NCBI RefSeq assembly: GCF_036226365.1
Contig: NZ_CP108462.1
Span: forward strand, 4,710,501 to 4,774,500
Direction: 5' to 3'
Origin: Streptomyces sp. NBC_01262
GTDB lineage: Bacteria > Actinomycetota > Actinomycetes > Streptomycetales > Streptomycetaceae
Length of the DNA stretch: 64,000 nucleotides
Each line of letters opens with the position of its first letter. The stretch's first letter is position 1. Both the position numbers and the translations under genes were made by a program. A model generated the notes under the pieces. The model was not told the DNA's origin and searched no databases. It saw only the letters and a list, made by a program, of their open reading frames with translations. Of this stretch, positions 1 to 8,660 are shown in pieces.

Positions 1-437
1 CCGGTGTACGAGTCCAGCAGGTTCAGGTCGCGCATCAGCAGGTACAGCGGCGCCACCACCACGAACACCGGCACGGACGTGCCCAGGATGAACAGCCGGT
101 ACATGGCCGTGGACCAGCCCTGGGTGATGCGGGCGAGCGGGTAGCTGGCGAGCGAGCCGAGGATGGTGATGCACAGGCACGAAAGCACCGTGATGAGCAG
201 GGTGTTCAGGGCGCTGCGCCCGTAGTGGATCTGGCTGAACACCCCGGTGAAGTTGCTCAGCGTCAGCGAGTGCGGGAAGCCCAGGGGGGACTTGGCCACG
301 TCGGCGGCGGTGCGCAGCGAGGTCACGACGGTGAACAGGAAGGGCAGAATGAACGCGACCGTGCCCAGGCAGAGCAGGGTGGTGCCGAGGCCGCTGCCGA
401 ACCGCTTTATGGCGGGTATCTGTGAGTTAGAGGTCAT
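1..437 (-). CDS. Carbohydrate ABC transporter permease, MalG type (partial, 3' end outside window)
   Basis: Inner-membrane permease of a sugar importer. About 145 codons are visible, read leftward from an ATG at 437, and the reading frame leaves the window still open. The start has a short cytoplasmic segment and then a hydrophobic helix (around residues 17-38). More membrane segments follow, including a stretch rich in Leu/Val/Tyr near the window edge. The EAA loop that contacts the ATPase would lie beyond the edge. The gene begins 12 bp after the stop of the MalF-type permease, so the two are surely co-transcribed. No ATPase is seen; in streptomycetes such importers often share a distant MsiK-type ATPase (family knowledge). 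Confidence 0.88.
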   Translation of the reverse strand, partial: MTSNSQIPAIKRFGSGLGTTLLCLGTVAFILPFLFTVVTSLRTAADVAKSPLGFPHSLTLSNFTGVFSQIHYGRSALNTLLITVLSCLCITILGSLASYPLARITQGWSTAMYRLFILGTSVPVFVVVAPLYLLMRDLNLLDSYT

Positions 438-449
438 GGTTTCGATCCG

Positions 450-1322
450 TCAGACTCGTCGCTCGCGAAGCCGGAGCAGGGAGGAGGTCGCGCTGGAGAG
501 GACGACCACGGTCACGAGCAGCAGTACGGAGATCGCGACGCCGAAGGCGAACTTCCCGCCGCCGAAGACGTTGCGGTACACGAGCAGGGTCAGGGTGTCC
601 GTCGCGCCGGCCGGGCCGCCGTTGGTCAGCACCAGCGGGAACTCGAAGACCTTCAGCGAGCCGATCAGGCTGAGCGTCACATTGACGGTCAGGGCTGGGG
701 CGAGCAGCGGCCACTCGATGCTGCGGAACCGTCGCCATCCGCTGGCGCCGTCCACTGCGGCGGCGTCCAGGAGTTCGGTCGGCAGGTTCATGTAGCTGGC
801 CAGGAAGATCGCGCAGGAGTAGCCGGCGAACATCCAGATGTTGACCGTGGCCACCGAGTACAGGGCGGTGGAGGGGTCGCCGAGCCAGATGTGTTCCAGG
901 CTGCCCAGGCCGAGCGTGCCGAGCAGGGCGTTGATGCCGCCGGTGGGGGCGAACAGGTACGACCAGATGAACGCGGCCATGACCGGCGAGATCAGGGTCG
1001 GGGTCAGCAGGACGACGCTGAGCACCTTGCGGACCTTGGGGCGGCGGAACAGCATGTTCGCGAACAGCAGGCCGATCGCGTTCTGGACGACCACGACCAC
1101 GGCCGCGTACAGCACGGTGTGCCACAGGGCGTCGCCGACGTCGGGCTGGTCGGCCATGGCCTTGTACTGGTCCACGCCGACGAAGTTGGAGACCGGACCG
1201 CCGAGGCTGTCGGTGAAGCTGAGATAGACGCCCTTGGCCAGCGGATACAGCATGAAGACGCCGTACACGACGATCGCGGGGAGCAGGAAAGCGGCCATGG
1301 TGGCGCGCCTGCGGTGGATCAC
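450..1322 (-). CDS. Carbohydrate ABC transporter permease, MalF type
   Basis: First permease of the sugar importer, 290 residues, usual for the family. I chose the GTG at 1322 because an AGGAAGG ribosome site lies 6 bp upstream; an ATG eight codons later lacks this. About six hydrophobic helices are visible. The EAA-type loop (around residues 200-220) reads ELLDAAAVDGAS...IEWPLLAP, which fits the ATPase-contact motif. It sits between the solute-binding lipoprotein gene and the MalG-type permease, the standard order for family 1 sugar importers. The exact sugar cannot be read from the sequence; the neighbouring galactonate dehydratase suggests a galactose-derived or related ligand. Confidence 0.9.
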   Translation of the reverse strand: MIHRRRATMAAFLLPAIVVYGVFMLYPLAKGVYLSFTDSLGGPVSNFVGVDQYKAMADQPDVGDALWHTVLYAAVVVVVQNAIGLLFANMLFRRPKVRKVLSVVLLTPTLISPVMAAFIWSYLFAPTGGINALLGTLGLGSLEHIWLGDPSTALYSVATVNIWMFAGYSCAIFLASYMNLPTELLDAAAVDGASGWRRFRSIEWPLLAPALTVNVTLSLIGSLKVFEFPLVLTNGGPAGATDTLTLLVYRNVFGGGKFAFGVAISVLLLVTVVVLSSATSSLLRLRERRV

Positions 1323-1350
1323 GAGGATCCTTCCTCTCGTGATGGGCCGC

Positions 1351-1407
1351 GGTGAGGGCGGGTGGCGTGAGCCGCGCGGAGTGCGCGGGGACGCTGCCGC
1401 CCTCACC
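1351..1407. promoter_or_regulatory. Intercistronic stem-loop between solute-binding protein and permease genes
   Basis: Eleven-base arms GGTGAGGGCGG (1351-1361) and CCGCCCTCACC (1397-1407) are perfectly complementary, with a 35-base loop. A stem-loop just after a binding-protein gene and before its permeases is a common way to keep more of the first message. There is no T-run, so it need not be a full terminator. Confidence 0.5.
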
Positions 1408-1420
1408 GCTGCGAGGCGAG

Positions 1421-2692
1421 CTACTTGGCCGTGGCCGCGGTCTGGATGTCCTTCAGCGTCTGGCTCTCGGACGCCGAACCCAGCAGGTACGCCTGGAGCT
1501 TGGAGCCGATGGTGGTCTCGGCGGTGCCGGTCAGCCAGGTGTTGGAGGGCATCAGCCGGTAACGGCCGTCCTTGAAGGCCGTGTTGAATGCCGTGGTCTC
1601 CTCGGCCTGCGGGGTGACGCCGCCGGTGAAGGGCGACGCGGCGTTCTCGGCGGTCAGGAACTTGCCGAGGTTCTCGCTCTGCGACCAAAAGTCGACGTAC
1701 TTCTTGGCGGCGTCGGAGTTCTTGGACTGCGAGTTGACGCCCCACATCGTGCCGGTGAAGAACATCGCGTTGGGCGCGGTGCCCGCGGCGGTGGCCGGCC
1801 AGGGTGCGAAGGAGATCGGGAACTTGACGGCCTTCTTGACGCTGGAGACCTGCCAGGCGCCCTGGTACCAGAAGGCGCTCTTGCCGGCGGTGAAGTCCGC
1901 CGAGCCCTGCGACCACTCGTCGACGCCGAGCTCGCTCTTCCAGTTCACGTAACCCTTGTCGCCGAGCTCCTTGAGCTGCTCCAGCGAGGTCTTCCAGTCG
2001 TCGTTGATGGTGGTCTTGCCGGCCAGGAAGTCGGCGTCCCAGGTCTTGTTCTTCTGGTAGACCAGGCTGGATCCGGCCGCCTGGAGGACCGACTGCGCGG
2101 TCCAGCCGCTCTTGTCGGGCAGGGCGAGCGGGTTGATGCCGGCCTTCTTGAGCTTGCCGAGGTCGGCCAGGAAGGTCGGCCAGTCCGACGGGACCTCGGT
2201 GATGCCCGCCTTCTTCAGCAGGTCCATGTTGGCGTACATGCCGATGCCGATGAGCTCCATCGGCATGGCGAACGTCTTGCCGTTGTTCTGGGTGAACGGC
2301 TGGGCGTCGGTGGCTATCTTCGAGGCCCAGGACTGGCTGGAGAGATCGGCGAGGTAGCCCGAGTCGCCCCACTTCTTCACCTTGTCGGAGTCCACCATGA
2401 TCACGTCACCGGCCTTGCCCGCGAGGAGCTGCGGCTGCAGTTTCTGCAGGTAGGTGTCGTTCGCGGTGATGTACTCGAAGTCGACCTTGATCTTCGGGTT
2501 TGCCTTCTCGAACGCCTTGTTGATCGCTGCGACGTTCGCGGGCTCACTGCCGCCGCCCTTCCAGCCCTGCACGTGGATGGTCACCGTGCCGTCTGCGGAG
2601 GCGGAGTCCGAGGACCCGCCGCACGCGGCCAGGGACGCAGCCAGGGCAGCCACCGTGCTGGCGGCTGCCAGCAGTCTGCGGGAGCGCTTCAT
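1421..2692 (-). CDS. Extracellular sugar-binding lipoprotein (ABC solute-binding protein family 1)
   Basis: 423 residues. It has a basic N-terminus (MKRSRR), a hydrophobic helix and a lipobox ending LAACGG, so it is exported and lipid-anchored outside the membrane. The mature protein has the family 1 pattern, for example the GDVIMVDSD region near residue 95 and the later WY/WS-rich sugar-contact segments. I chose the ATG at 2692 because GTGAGGTG lies just upstream and the signal peptide starts there; a longer reading frame upstream adds non-signal sequence. It is the first gene of the leftward importer operon and is divergent from the LacI regulator, with operator-like repeats between them. 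Confidence 0.92.
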   Translation of the reverse strand: MKRSRRLLAAASTVAALAASLAACGGSSDSASADGTVTIHVQGWKGGGSEPANVAAINKAFEKANPKIKVDFEYITANDTYLQKLQPQLLAGKAGDVIMVDSDKVKKWGDSGYLADLSSQSWASKIATDAQPFTQNNGKTFAMPMELIGIGMYANMDLLKKAGITEVPSDWPTFLADLGKLKKAGINPLALPDKSGWTAQSVLQAAGSSLVYQKNKTWDADFLAGKTTINDDWKTSLEQLKELGDKGYVNWKSELGVDEWSQGSADFTAGKSAFWYQGAWQVSSVKKAVKFPISFAPWPATAAGTAPNAMFFTGTMWGVNSQSKNSDAAKKYVDFWSQSENLGKFLTAENAASPFTGGVTPQAEETTAFNTAFKDGRYRLMPSNTWLTGTAETTIGSKLQAYLLGSASESQTLKDIQTAATAK

Positions 2693-2748
2693 TGCACACC
2701 TCACCCAATCGTCGACCCTCGTCGACTGTCGGCTTCGTTGGGGATTCC

Positions 2749-2798
2749 AACCGGTCTGCGTAGGTATACAGCGGTGAGACCGCTGAAGGAAACCGGTT
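2749..2798. promoter_or_regulatory. Candidate LacI-type operator region of the sugar importer
   Basis: AACCGGT occurs at 2749-2755 and again at 2791-2797, where it extends to the palindrome AACCGGTT. Between them lies a perfect inverted repeat, CAGCGGT (2769-2775) and ACCGCTG (2779-2785) with a 3-bp spacer. The region is upstream of the importer genes and next to a lacI-family gene, so regulator binding here is a reasonable inference. Confidence 0.5.
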
Positions 2799-2934
2799 GA
2801 CTTCAAGCTGCGGCGAACGTTAGGTTGCGGCGCCAGAGGGTGTCAAGGGATCCCGCGAACGGGTCGACGGAACGTGGGACCCTCGGGACAGCGACAGCGG
2901 CAAGGAAGCCGCGGCGGAGAGCGGAGGCGTTGAG

Positions 2935-4008
2935 GTGTCCGAGTTGTCCGAGCCACCGGTGTCCGGGACACCCGTGCGGGCCAGGCTGGTGGACGTCGCC
3001 CGGGAGGCGGGAGTCTCCAAGGCCACCGTCTCCAAAGTCCTCAACGGACGGACCGATCTCTCCGTCCGCCCCGAGACCCGGCAGCGCGTCCACCAGGTCG
3101 CCGAGGCGCTGGGCTACCGGCCGCACTCCGGGGCCCGCGCACTGGCCGGCGCCAGCACCCACGCCCTCGCCCTCCTGGTCCCGGCGCTGGCCAACCCCAC
3201 GTACGTCACCATCGCCCGGGGCGCCTACCGCCGGGCCCGTGAGCTGGGCTATCTGTCACTTCTGGCGGAGGACTTCGACGGGCAGGAGGCCGACGAGGCC
3301 TTCAACGACCTGGCCCGCGAAGGCCGCGTCGACGGGCTGCTCATCGCCTCCGCCCGCCCCGGACACCCGCTGATCGAGGGCCTGCGCCGCAGCTCCGTCC
3401 CGCACGTCTTCCTCAACCGGGCGGTCGAGGGCTCCGGGCGCAACGTCACCATGGACGTCGCCCGGGCCAGCGTCACCGCCCTGGACCATCTGCACGGGCT
3501 CGGCCACCGGGCCGTCGGCCACATCGCCGGCCCGTACGGCATCGTCCCCAGCCAGGTGCGTGAGCAGGCCTTCCTGCGCCACGCCGCCGAGCTGGGCATG
3601 TCGGCGACCCCCGTCGCCCACGGGGACTTCACCGAGGAGGGCGGCCAGGCCGCCGCCCTGGAGCTGCTGGACCCCGGCGCGACGGGGACTCCCGCCTCCG
3701 GGCCGCCGGTCACCGCGCTGTACGCCAGCTCCCTCGCCCAGGCGATCGGCGCGATGCGCGCGGTGCGCTCGCTGGGCCTGCGGATCCCCGAGGACATCTC
3801 CCTGGTCGGGAACGACGACCTGCCGGTGGCGGCGTACCTCTCTCCCCCGCTCACCACGGTCGCCATGCCCCTGTACGAGCTGGGCACCGCCGCCGTGGAC
3901 GCTCTGGTGGGCGCCATCAACGGACAGCCGCAGGCCGATGTCGTCGTGCCGACCGAGCCGCGTCTGGTGCTGCGCGATTCCACGGCGAGCCCGGGAGGAT
4001 CGTCGTGA
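2935..4008 (+). CDS. LacI-family transcriptional regulator
   Basis: 357 residues. The start is a GTG at 2935 with GGAGG 7 bp upstream. Residues about 20-68 form the LacI helix-turn-helix (VDVAREAGVSKATVSKVLNG) and hinge helix region (ALGYRPHSGARALAG); the rest is a periplasmic-binding-protein-like sensor domain. The C-terminal part carries the usual GNDDLPVAAYLSPPLTTV segment. It is divergent from the sugar importer operon and overlaps the next gene by 4 bp (GTGA), so it is co-expressed with the dehydrogenase and dehydratase. It is likely a sugar- or sugar-acid-responsive repressor of both sides. Confidence 0.93.
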   Translation: MSELSEPPVSGTPVRARLVDVAREAGVSKATVSKVLNGRTDLSVRPETRQRVHQVAEALGYRPHSGARALAGASTHALALLVPALANPTYVTIARGAYRRARELGYLSLLAEDFDGQEADEAFNDLAREGRVDGLLIASARPGHPLIEGLRRSSVPHVFLNRAVEGSGRNVTMDVARASVTALDHLHGLGHRAVGHIAGPYGIVPSQVREQAFLRHAAELGMSATPVAHGDFTEEGGQAAALELLDPGATGTPASGPPVTALYASSLAQAIGAMRAVRSLGLRIPEDISLVGNDDLPVAAYLSPPLTTVAMPLYELGTAAVDALVGAINGQPQADVVVPTEPRLVLRDSTASPGGSS

Positions 4009-4754
4009 ACCGCTTCGAGGGGCGTACCGCCCTGCTCTCCGCCGCCGCCTCCGGCATCGGCCGGGCCACCGCCCACCGCCTCGCCTCGGAGGGCGCCGCC
4101 GTCCTGGTCACCGACGTGGACCCGGAAGGCGCCCGCCGGGTCGCCGAGGAGATCGGCGCCAAGGGCGGCAACGCCCGCCACCGCGAGCTCGACGCCACCG
4201 ACCCCGCCCACTGGGCCGAGGCCGTCGCCGACGCCGAGGCCTGGACCGGCCGCATCGACGTACTGCACCTCAACGCCGGCCACAACTTCCCCGGCGCCAT
4301 CCACGAACTCGACGACGACTCCTGGCACAGCCAGCTCCGCCTCGCCCTCGACTCGGTGTTCTTCGGCGTCCGCGCCGCCGTCCCCCGGCTCCGGGCCTGC
4401 GGCGGCGCCGTCGTGATCACCTCCTCCGTCCACGCCACCATCGGCTTCAGCGGCTTCCCCGCGTACGCCGCCGCCAAGGGCGGCATCGGGGCGCTGGTCC
4501 GCCAGCTCGCCGTCGAGTACGCCGGGCAGATCCGCTTCAACGCCGTCCTGCCCGGCGCCGTGGTCACCGCCCACTGGGCCGGCGCCACACCGGAATACCG
4601 CGCCCAGACCGTCTCCCGTACGCCCGTCGGCAGGCTCGGCGAGCCCGAGGACATCGCCTCCGCCGTGGCCTTCCTCGCCTCCGACGACGCCTCCTTCATC
4701 ACCGGCCAGAACCTGACGGTGGACGGCGGCCGCAGCATCAGCTCGCACGAATAA
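4005..4754 (+). CDS. Short-chain dehydrogenase/reductase (SDR family)
   Basis: 249 residues, classical SDR size. The N-terminal nucleotide site reads ALLSAAASGIGRAT, where the usual TGxxxGIG appears as SAAASGIG. Further features are the NAG motif (LNAGH, about residue 90), the catalytic Ser in ITSSVHA and the Tyr/Lys pair in PAYAAAKGG. The C-terminus has the common GRLGEPEDIA and GQNLTVDGG segments. The GTG start overlaps the LacI stop. Next to a galactonate dehydratase, a likely role is oxidation of a sugar (for example galactose or fucose) or a sugar acid; the substrate is not readable. Confidence 0.9.
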   Translation: MNRFEGRTALLSAAASGIGRATAHRLASEGAAVLVTDVDPEGARRVAEEIGAKGGNARHRELDATDPAHWAEAVADAEAWTGRIDVLHLNAGHNFPGAIHELDDDSWHSQLRLALDSVFFGVRAAVPRLRACGGAVVITSSVHATIGFSGFPAYAAAKGGIGALVRQLAVEYAGQIRFNAVLPGAVVTAHWAGATPEYRAQTVSRTPVGRLGEPEDIASAVAFLASDDASFITGQNLTVDGGRSISSHE

Positions 4755-4796
4755 AGAACAGCACCACCAACCCGCAGCGACACCAGGAGATCCGCC

Positions 4797-5942
4797 GTGA
4801 AAATCACCGGATACGAGCTCTTCTTCGTCGAACCCCGCTGGCTCTTCCTCCGCGTGGACACCGACGAAGGCATATCCGGCTGGGGCGAGCCCATCGTCGA
4901 GGGCAAGGCGCACACCGTCGCCAAGGCCGTCGAGGAGATGTTCGACTACCTGACGGGCCAGGACCCCGCCCGGATCGAGGAGCACTGGCAGATGCTCGCC
5001 AAGGGCGGCTTCTACCGGGGCGGTCCGGTGCTCTCCAGCGCCCTGGCCGGCATCGACCAGGCCCTGTGGGACATCGCCGGCAAGACCCACGGCGTGCCGG
5101 TGCACCAGCTCCTCGGCGGCCACGTCCGCGACCGGGTCCGGATCTACGGCTGGCTCTACGGGTCGACCCCCGAGGAGCTGGCCGAATCGGCCGCCGGGCA
5201 GGTCGCCAAGGGGCTGACCGCCGTCAAGATGAACCCCTGCGAGCAGCTCGAACCGCTGGCCACCCCGGCCGCCATCGCCGCCATCGTGGACCGGGTGACC
5301 GCCGTGCGCGAGGCCATCGGCCCGGACCGGGACCTGGCGCTGGACTTCCACGGGCGTTTCAGCGGGGCCATGTCCCGTCGCGTACTGCCGTACCTGGAGC
5401 CGCTGCTGCCGATGTTCGTCGAGGAGCCGGTGCTGCCGGAGTTCACCCGCGACCTCGGCTCGGTCGTCCGCTCAACCTCGATCCCCATCGCCACCGGTGA
5501 ACGGCTCTTCTCCCGCTGGGACTTCCGCGACGTCCTCGCCGACGGCATCGCCGTCGCCCAGCCCGACATCAGCCACGCGGGCGGCATCTCCGAGACCCGC
5601 CGCATCGCCGCCCTCGCCGAGACCTACGACGTCCTGGTCGCCCCCCACTGCCCGCTCGGCCCGATCGCGCTGGCCGCCAGCCTCCAGCTCGACTTCGCCG
5701 TCCCCAACTTCCTCATCCAGGAACAGTCGTTGGGCATCGGCTACGGCGACAGCAGCGGCCTGCTCGGCTACCTGCTGGACTCCTCCCCGTTCGAGGTCCG
5801 CGACGGCTACATCGACCGCCTGACCGCCCCCGGCCTCGGCGTCACCATCGACGAGGCGGTCGTCCGCGAAGCCGCTTCCCGGGGGCACCGGTGGCGTAAC
5901 CCGGTCTGGCGGAACGCGGACGGTTCGCTGGCCAGCTGGTAG
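4797..5942 (+). CDS. dgoD: D-galactonate dehydratase (mandelate racemase/enolase superfamily)
   Basis: 381 residues. The enzyme dehydrates D-galactonate to 2-keto-3-deoxygalactonate in the cytoplasm. Expected active-site residues are present at positions that match the known family: Asp183 and His185 (LDFHGRF), Glu209/210 (FVEEP), Glu235 (TGER), Asp257/His260 (PDISHAGG) and His284 (APHCPLG). The GTG start at 4797 follows CAGGAGA. It is the last gene of the lacI-SDR-dgoD operon, 42 bp after the SDR gene. The product could feed the 2-keto-3-deoxy kinase and aldolase at 50.6-52.2 kb. A closely related dehydratase specificity (gluconate-type) cannot be fully excluded. Confidence 0.85.
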   Translation: MKITGYELFFVEPRWLFLRVDTDEGISGWGEPIVEGKAHTVAKAVEEMFDYLTGQDPARIEEHWQMLAKGGFYRGGPVLSSALAGIDQALWDIAGKTHGVPVHQLLGGHVRDRVRIYGWLYGSTPEELAESAAGQVAKGLTAVKMNPCEQLEPLATPAAIAAIVDRVTAVREAIGPDRDLALDFHGRFSGAMSRRVLPYLEPLLPMFVEEPVLPEFTRDLGSVVRSTSIPIATGERLFSRWDFRDVLADGIAVAQPDISHAGGISETRRIAALAETYDVLVAPHCPLGPIALAASLQLDFAVPNFLIQEQSLGIGYGDSSGLLGYLLDSSPFEVRDGYIDRLTAPGLGVTIDEAVVREAASRGHRWRNPVWRNADGSLASW

Positions 5943-5949
5943 GAGAAGG

Positions 5950-6031
5950 CCGGGCTCCGCCCGGACCTCGCTGAACCCAACGCGGTCAGCGCATTCGCGC
6001 TGCCCCGGCGCTGCTGAAACAACGCCGGGGC
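5950..6031. terminator. Two GC-rich hairpins after dgoD
   Basis: CCGGGC (5950-5955) pairs with GCCCGG (5959-5964) just after the dgoD stop. GCCCCGGCG (6002-6010) pairs with CGCCGGGGC (6023-6031). Neither has a T-run, which is common for streptomycete terminators. Confidence 0.45.
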
Positions 6032-6044
6032 GGCAACACACGCT

Positions 6045-6079
6045 CCAGGCGCACCGGCTGCAACCGGTCACGCGCCTGG
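6045..6079. promoter_or_regulatory. Nested inverted repeat upstream of the beta-helix gene, containing AACCGGT
   Basis: Outer arms CCAGGCGC (6045-6052) and GCGCCTGG (6072-6079) enclose inner arms ACCGG (6053-6057) and CCGGT (6064-6068). The inner part reads AACCGGT at 6062-6068, the same heptamer found twice in the sugar-importer operator. It may put the secreted enzyme under the same LacI regulator. Confidence 0.45.
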
Positions 6080-6143
6080 CGAAGAGGGGAATCTCGCCGC
6101 ACGTCGCGGCAAGGGACACATCCACCCATCCAAGGAGCGCGCA

Positions 6144-8645
6144 ATGAAGCGTCGCAGACTCAGCTCTCCCAACAGATCAGTTCTTGCCATACCTCGAACG
6201 TCAAGGGTCCTCGCGCTGCTCGCCGCGATGGCGGGCGCACTCCTCGTCCCCGTCACGGCCACCACCGCCTCGGCGGCCAACACCAGTTACTACGTGGACT
6301 GCTCCGCCGCCTCCAACGGCACCGGCACCAGTGCCAGCCCCTGGAACGCCGTCAGCAGCGTCAACGCCACCACCTTCGGCGCGGGCGACAGCATCCTGTT
6401 CAAGGCCGGCACCACCTGCACCGGCCAGCTCTCCCCGGGCGGCTCGGGAGCCTCGGGCAGCAACATCTCGATGGGCTCCTACGGCACCGGCAACAAGCCG
6501 ATCATCAACGCGGCCGGCGCCACCGGCGCCGTCATCCACCTGCTCAACCAGCAGTACTGGGACATCGGCGGCCTGGAGCTCATCAACACCGCCGCCTCCC
6601 CCGCCTACCGCTCCGGCGTCCTGGCCGAAAACAGCTCCGGCGGCATCCTGCACCACGTCCGGGTGCACGACATGTACATCCACAACATCCTCGGCTACGG
6701 CGGCGGCTGGTACTCCACCAACGCCGGCGTCGGCGTCCAGACCGACCACACCACCCCCGTCTCCACCTGGGACGACGTGGTGGTCGAGAACAACATCTTC
6801 GACCATGTCGACCGCATCGCGGTGGCCGTGACCCCCGACGCCGACGGCCAGGGCACCGGCCTCACCACGGGGACGGTCATCCGCAACAACACGATGACCT
6901 ACGACGGCGCGGACGACGTCCTCGTCGTCAAGAACGACGGCGCCCTCATCGACGGCAACAAGGCCGGCTACGGCGGCGCCAAGGCCACCTGCCCGCCGTC
7001 CGGCCAGTACTGCAACGGCGCCTCCGCCGGCATCTGGATGTCCGGCAGCAGCAACACCGTGGTCCAGAACAACGAGGTCTACTGCCACATCAACGGCGCC
7101 GACGGCACCGGCTTCGACGTGGACTGGGGCAACCACAACACCACGTTCCAGTACAACTACAGCCACCAGAACCTCGGTGGCTTCCTGCTGGTCATGCCGC
7201 CCTTCACCATCGCCAACGAGCCCACCTCGACGGTACCCAGCGACGGCACGGTGGTCCGCTACAACATCAGCGAGAACGACGGCAGCAACTCCGGCTGCCC
7301 CACCTCCGGCACGCAGACCCACGGCGGCGGCGTCCTGCACTTCGTGGGCGGAGTCCCGAACCAGAGCGGCAGCTCATCGGCGGTCCCCCTGTTCTACAAC
7401 AACACCTTCTCCGTCCGGGACGGCCTGAGCACCCCGATCCTGTACTCCCGCGCCGGGACCTCCATCAGCGGCGCCCTTTCCTTCAAGAACAACGCGGTCT
7501 TCAACTACGGCTCCGGCAACTACTTCACCACCACCGGCACCTCCACCTACTCCAACAACCTCTTCTACGGCAACCACCCCTCCCGCGAGCCCACCGACGC
7601 CGCGAAGGTGACCGCCGACCCCGAGTTCCGTAACGCGGGCAACCTCAACACCTCCTCCGCGTACACCGGCAAGAACGCCTACAAGGTGCACCCCTCCTCG
7701 CCCGTGATCCGGGCCGGGGCCGTGATCAGCTCCAACGGCGGCTTCGACGCCTTCGGCACCGCCGTCTCCGCCACCGCCGCTCCCAACATCGGCGCCGACA
7801 ACAGCACCGGCGGCAACCTGCTCACCAACGCCGGCTTCGAGACCGGCGCCCTCTCCCCCTGGACCCAGGCCAGCGGCAGCGCGTCCTCCGTGCCCGCCGC
7901 CAACGCCCGCACCGGCAGCTACGCCCTCACCACCGCCGCCAGCGGCAGCGGCGCCAACCAGGCCCTGACCGGCCTCAGCCCCTCCACCACCTACCTCCTG
8001 ACCGGCTGGGCCAAGGTCGCCACCGCCGGCGAGACCCTCGCCATCGGCGTCAAGAACTTCGGCGGCACGGAGACGTACACCAACATCGCCACCACCGCCT
8101 ACTCCCAGGCCGCCGTCCTGTTCACCACCGGCTCCTCCAGCACCACGGCCACCGTCTACTGCTGGAAGAACGCCGGCGGCACCGGCGCGGGCTACTGCGA
8201 CGACCTCGCCGTCGAGCCCCTGACCTCCGCCACCAACGCCGTCACCAACCCCGGCTTCGAAACCGGCGCCCTCACCCCCTGGATCCAGAGCGCCGGCACC
8301 GCCTCCAGCGTCGTCGCCTCCAACGCCCGCACCGGCACCTACTCCCTCCAGACCGGAGTCTCCGCCAGCGGCGGCATCCAGACCGTCACCGGCCTCACCT
8401 CCAGCGGCACCTACCTCCTGGCCGCCTGGGCCAAGGTCGCCACCGCCGGCGAAGAAGTCGCCGTCGGCGTCAAGTCCTTCGGCGGCACGGAGACCTACCT
8501 CCGGGCCTCCACCACCTCCTACACCCAGCAGCCCATCTTCTTCACCACGGGCAACTCCACCACTTCTGCCTCCGTCTACTGCTACAAGAACTCCGGCTCC
8601 GCGGCCGGATACTGCGACGACTACACCCTGGTGAAGCTGCCGTAA
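6144..8645 (+). CDS. Secreted right-handed parallel beta-helix protein with two C-terminal CBM-like repeats
   Basis: 833 residues. A long basic signal peptide ends in ...TTASA-AN around residue 45, so the protein is exported. Residues about 48-550 are Asn/Gly/Thr-rich with repeated short strands (SNNLFY, NNTFSV, VIRNNT), typical of the pectate-lyase/PL parallel beta-helix fold. Two homologous domains follow, about 555-690 and 695-833; each begins NAG/NPGFETGAL(S/T)PW and ends GYCDD, like CenC-type carbohydrate-binding domains. It is probably a polysaccharide lyase or glycosidase feeding the upstream sugar-acid operon. The ribosome site AAGGAG precedes the ATG. The last 60 codons occur again at 16.1 kb. 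Confidence 0.82.
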   Translation: MKRRRLSSPNRSVLAIPRTSRVLALLAAMAGALLVPVTATTASAANTSYYVDCSAASNGTGTSASPWNAVSSVNATTFGAGDSILFKAGTTCTGQLSPGGSGASGSNISMGSYGTGNKPIINAAGATGAVIHLLNQQYWDIGGLELINTAASPAYRSGVLAENSSGGILHHVRVHDMYIHNILGYGGGWYSTNAGVGVQTDHTTPVSTWDDVVVENNIFDHVDRIAVAVTPDADGQGTGLTTGTVIRNNTMTYDGADDVLVVKNDGALIDGNKAGYGGAKATCPPSGQYCNGASAGIWMSGSSNTVVQNNEVYCHINGADGTGFDVDWGNHNTTFQYNYSHQNLGGFLLVMPPFTIANEPTSTVPSDGTVVRYNISENDGSNSGCPTSGTQTHGGGVLHFVGGVPNQSGSSSAVPLFYNNTFSVRDGLSTPILYSRAGTSISGALSFKNNAVFNYGSGNYFTTTGTSTYSNNLFYGNHPSREPTDAAKVTADPEFRNAGNLNTSSAYTGKNAYKVHPSSPVIRAGAVISSNGGFDAFGTAVSATAAPNIGADNSTGGNLLTNAGFETGALSPWTQASGSASSVPAANARTGSYALTTAASGSGANQALTGLSPSTTYLLTGWAKVATAGETLAIGVKNFGGTETYTNIATTAYSQAAVLFTTGSSSTTATVYCWKNAGGTGAGYCDDLAVEPLTSATNAVTNPGFETGALTPWIQSAGTASSVVASNARTGTYSLQTGVSASGGIQTVTGLTSSGTYLLAAWAKVATAGEEVAVGVKSFGGTETYLRASTTSYTQQPIFFTTGNSTTSASVYCYKNSGSAAGYCDDYTLVKLP

Positions 8646-8660
8646 GGCATCACTCACCGA

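Noticed and set aside
3249..5351. Long minus-strand frame opposite lacI, SDR and dgoD
   Set aside because: The opposite strand encodes three well-defined proteins; this frame has the low-complexity composition of a shadow.
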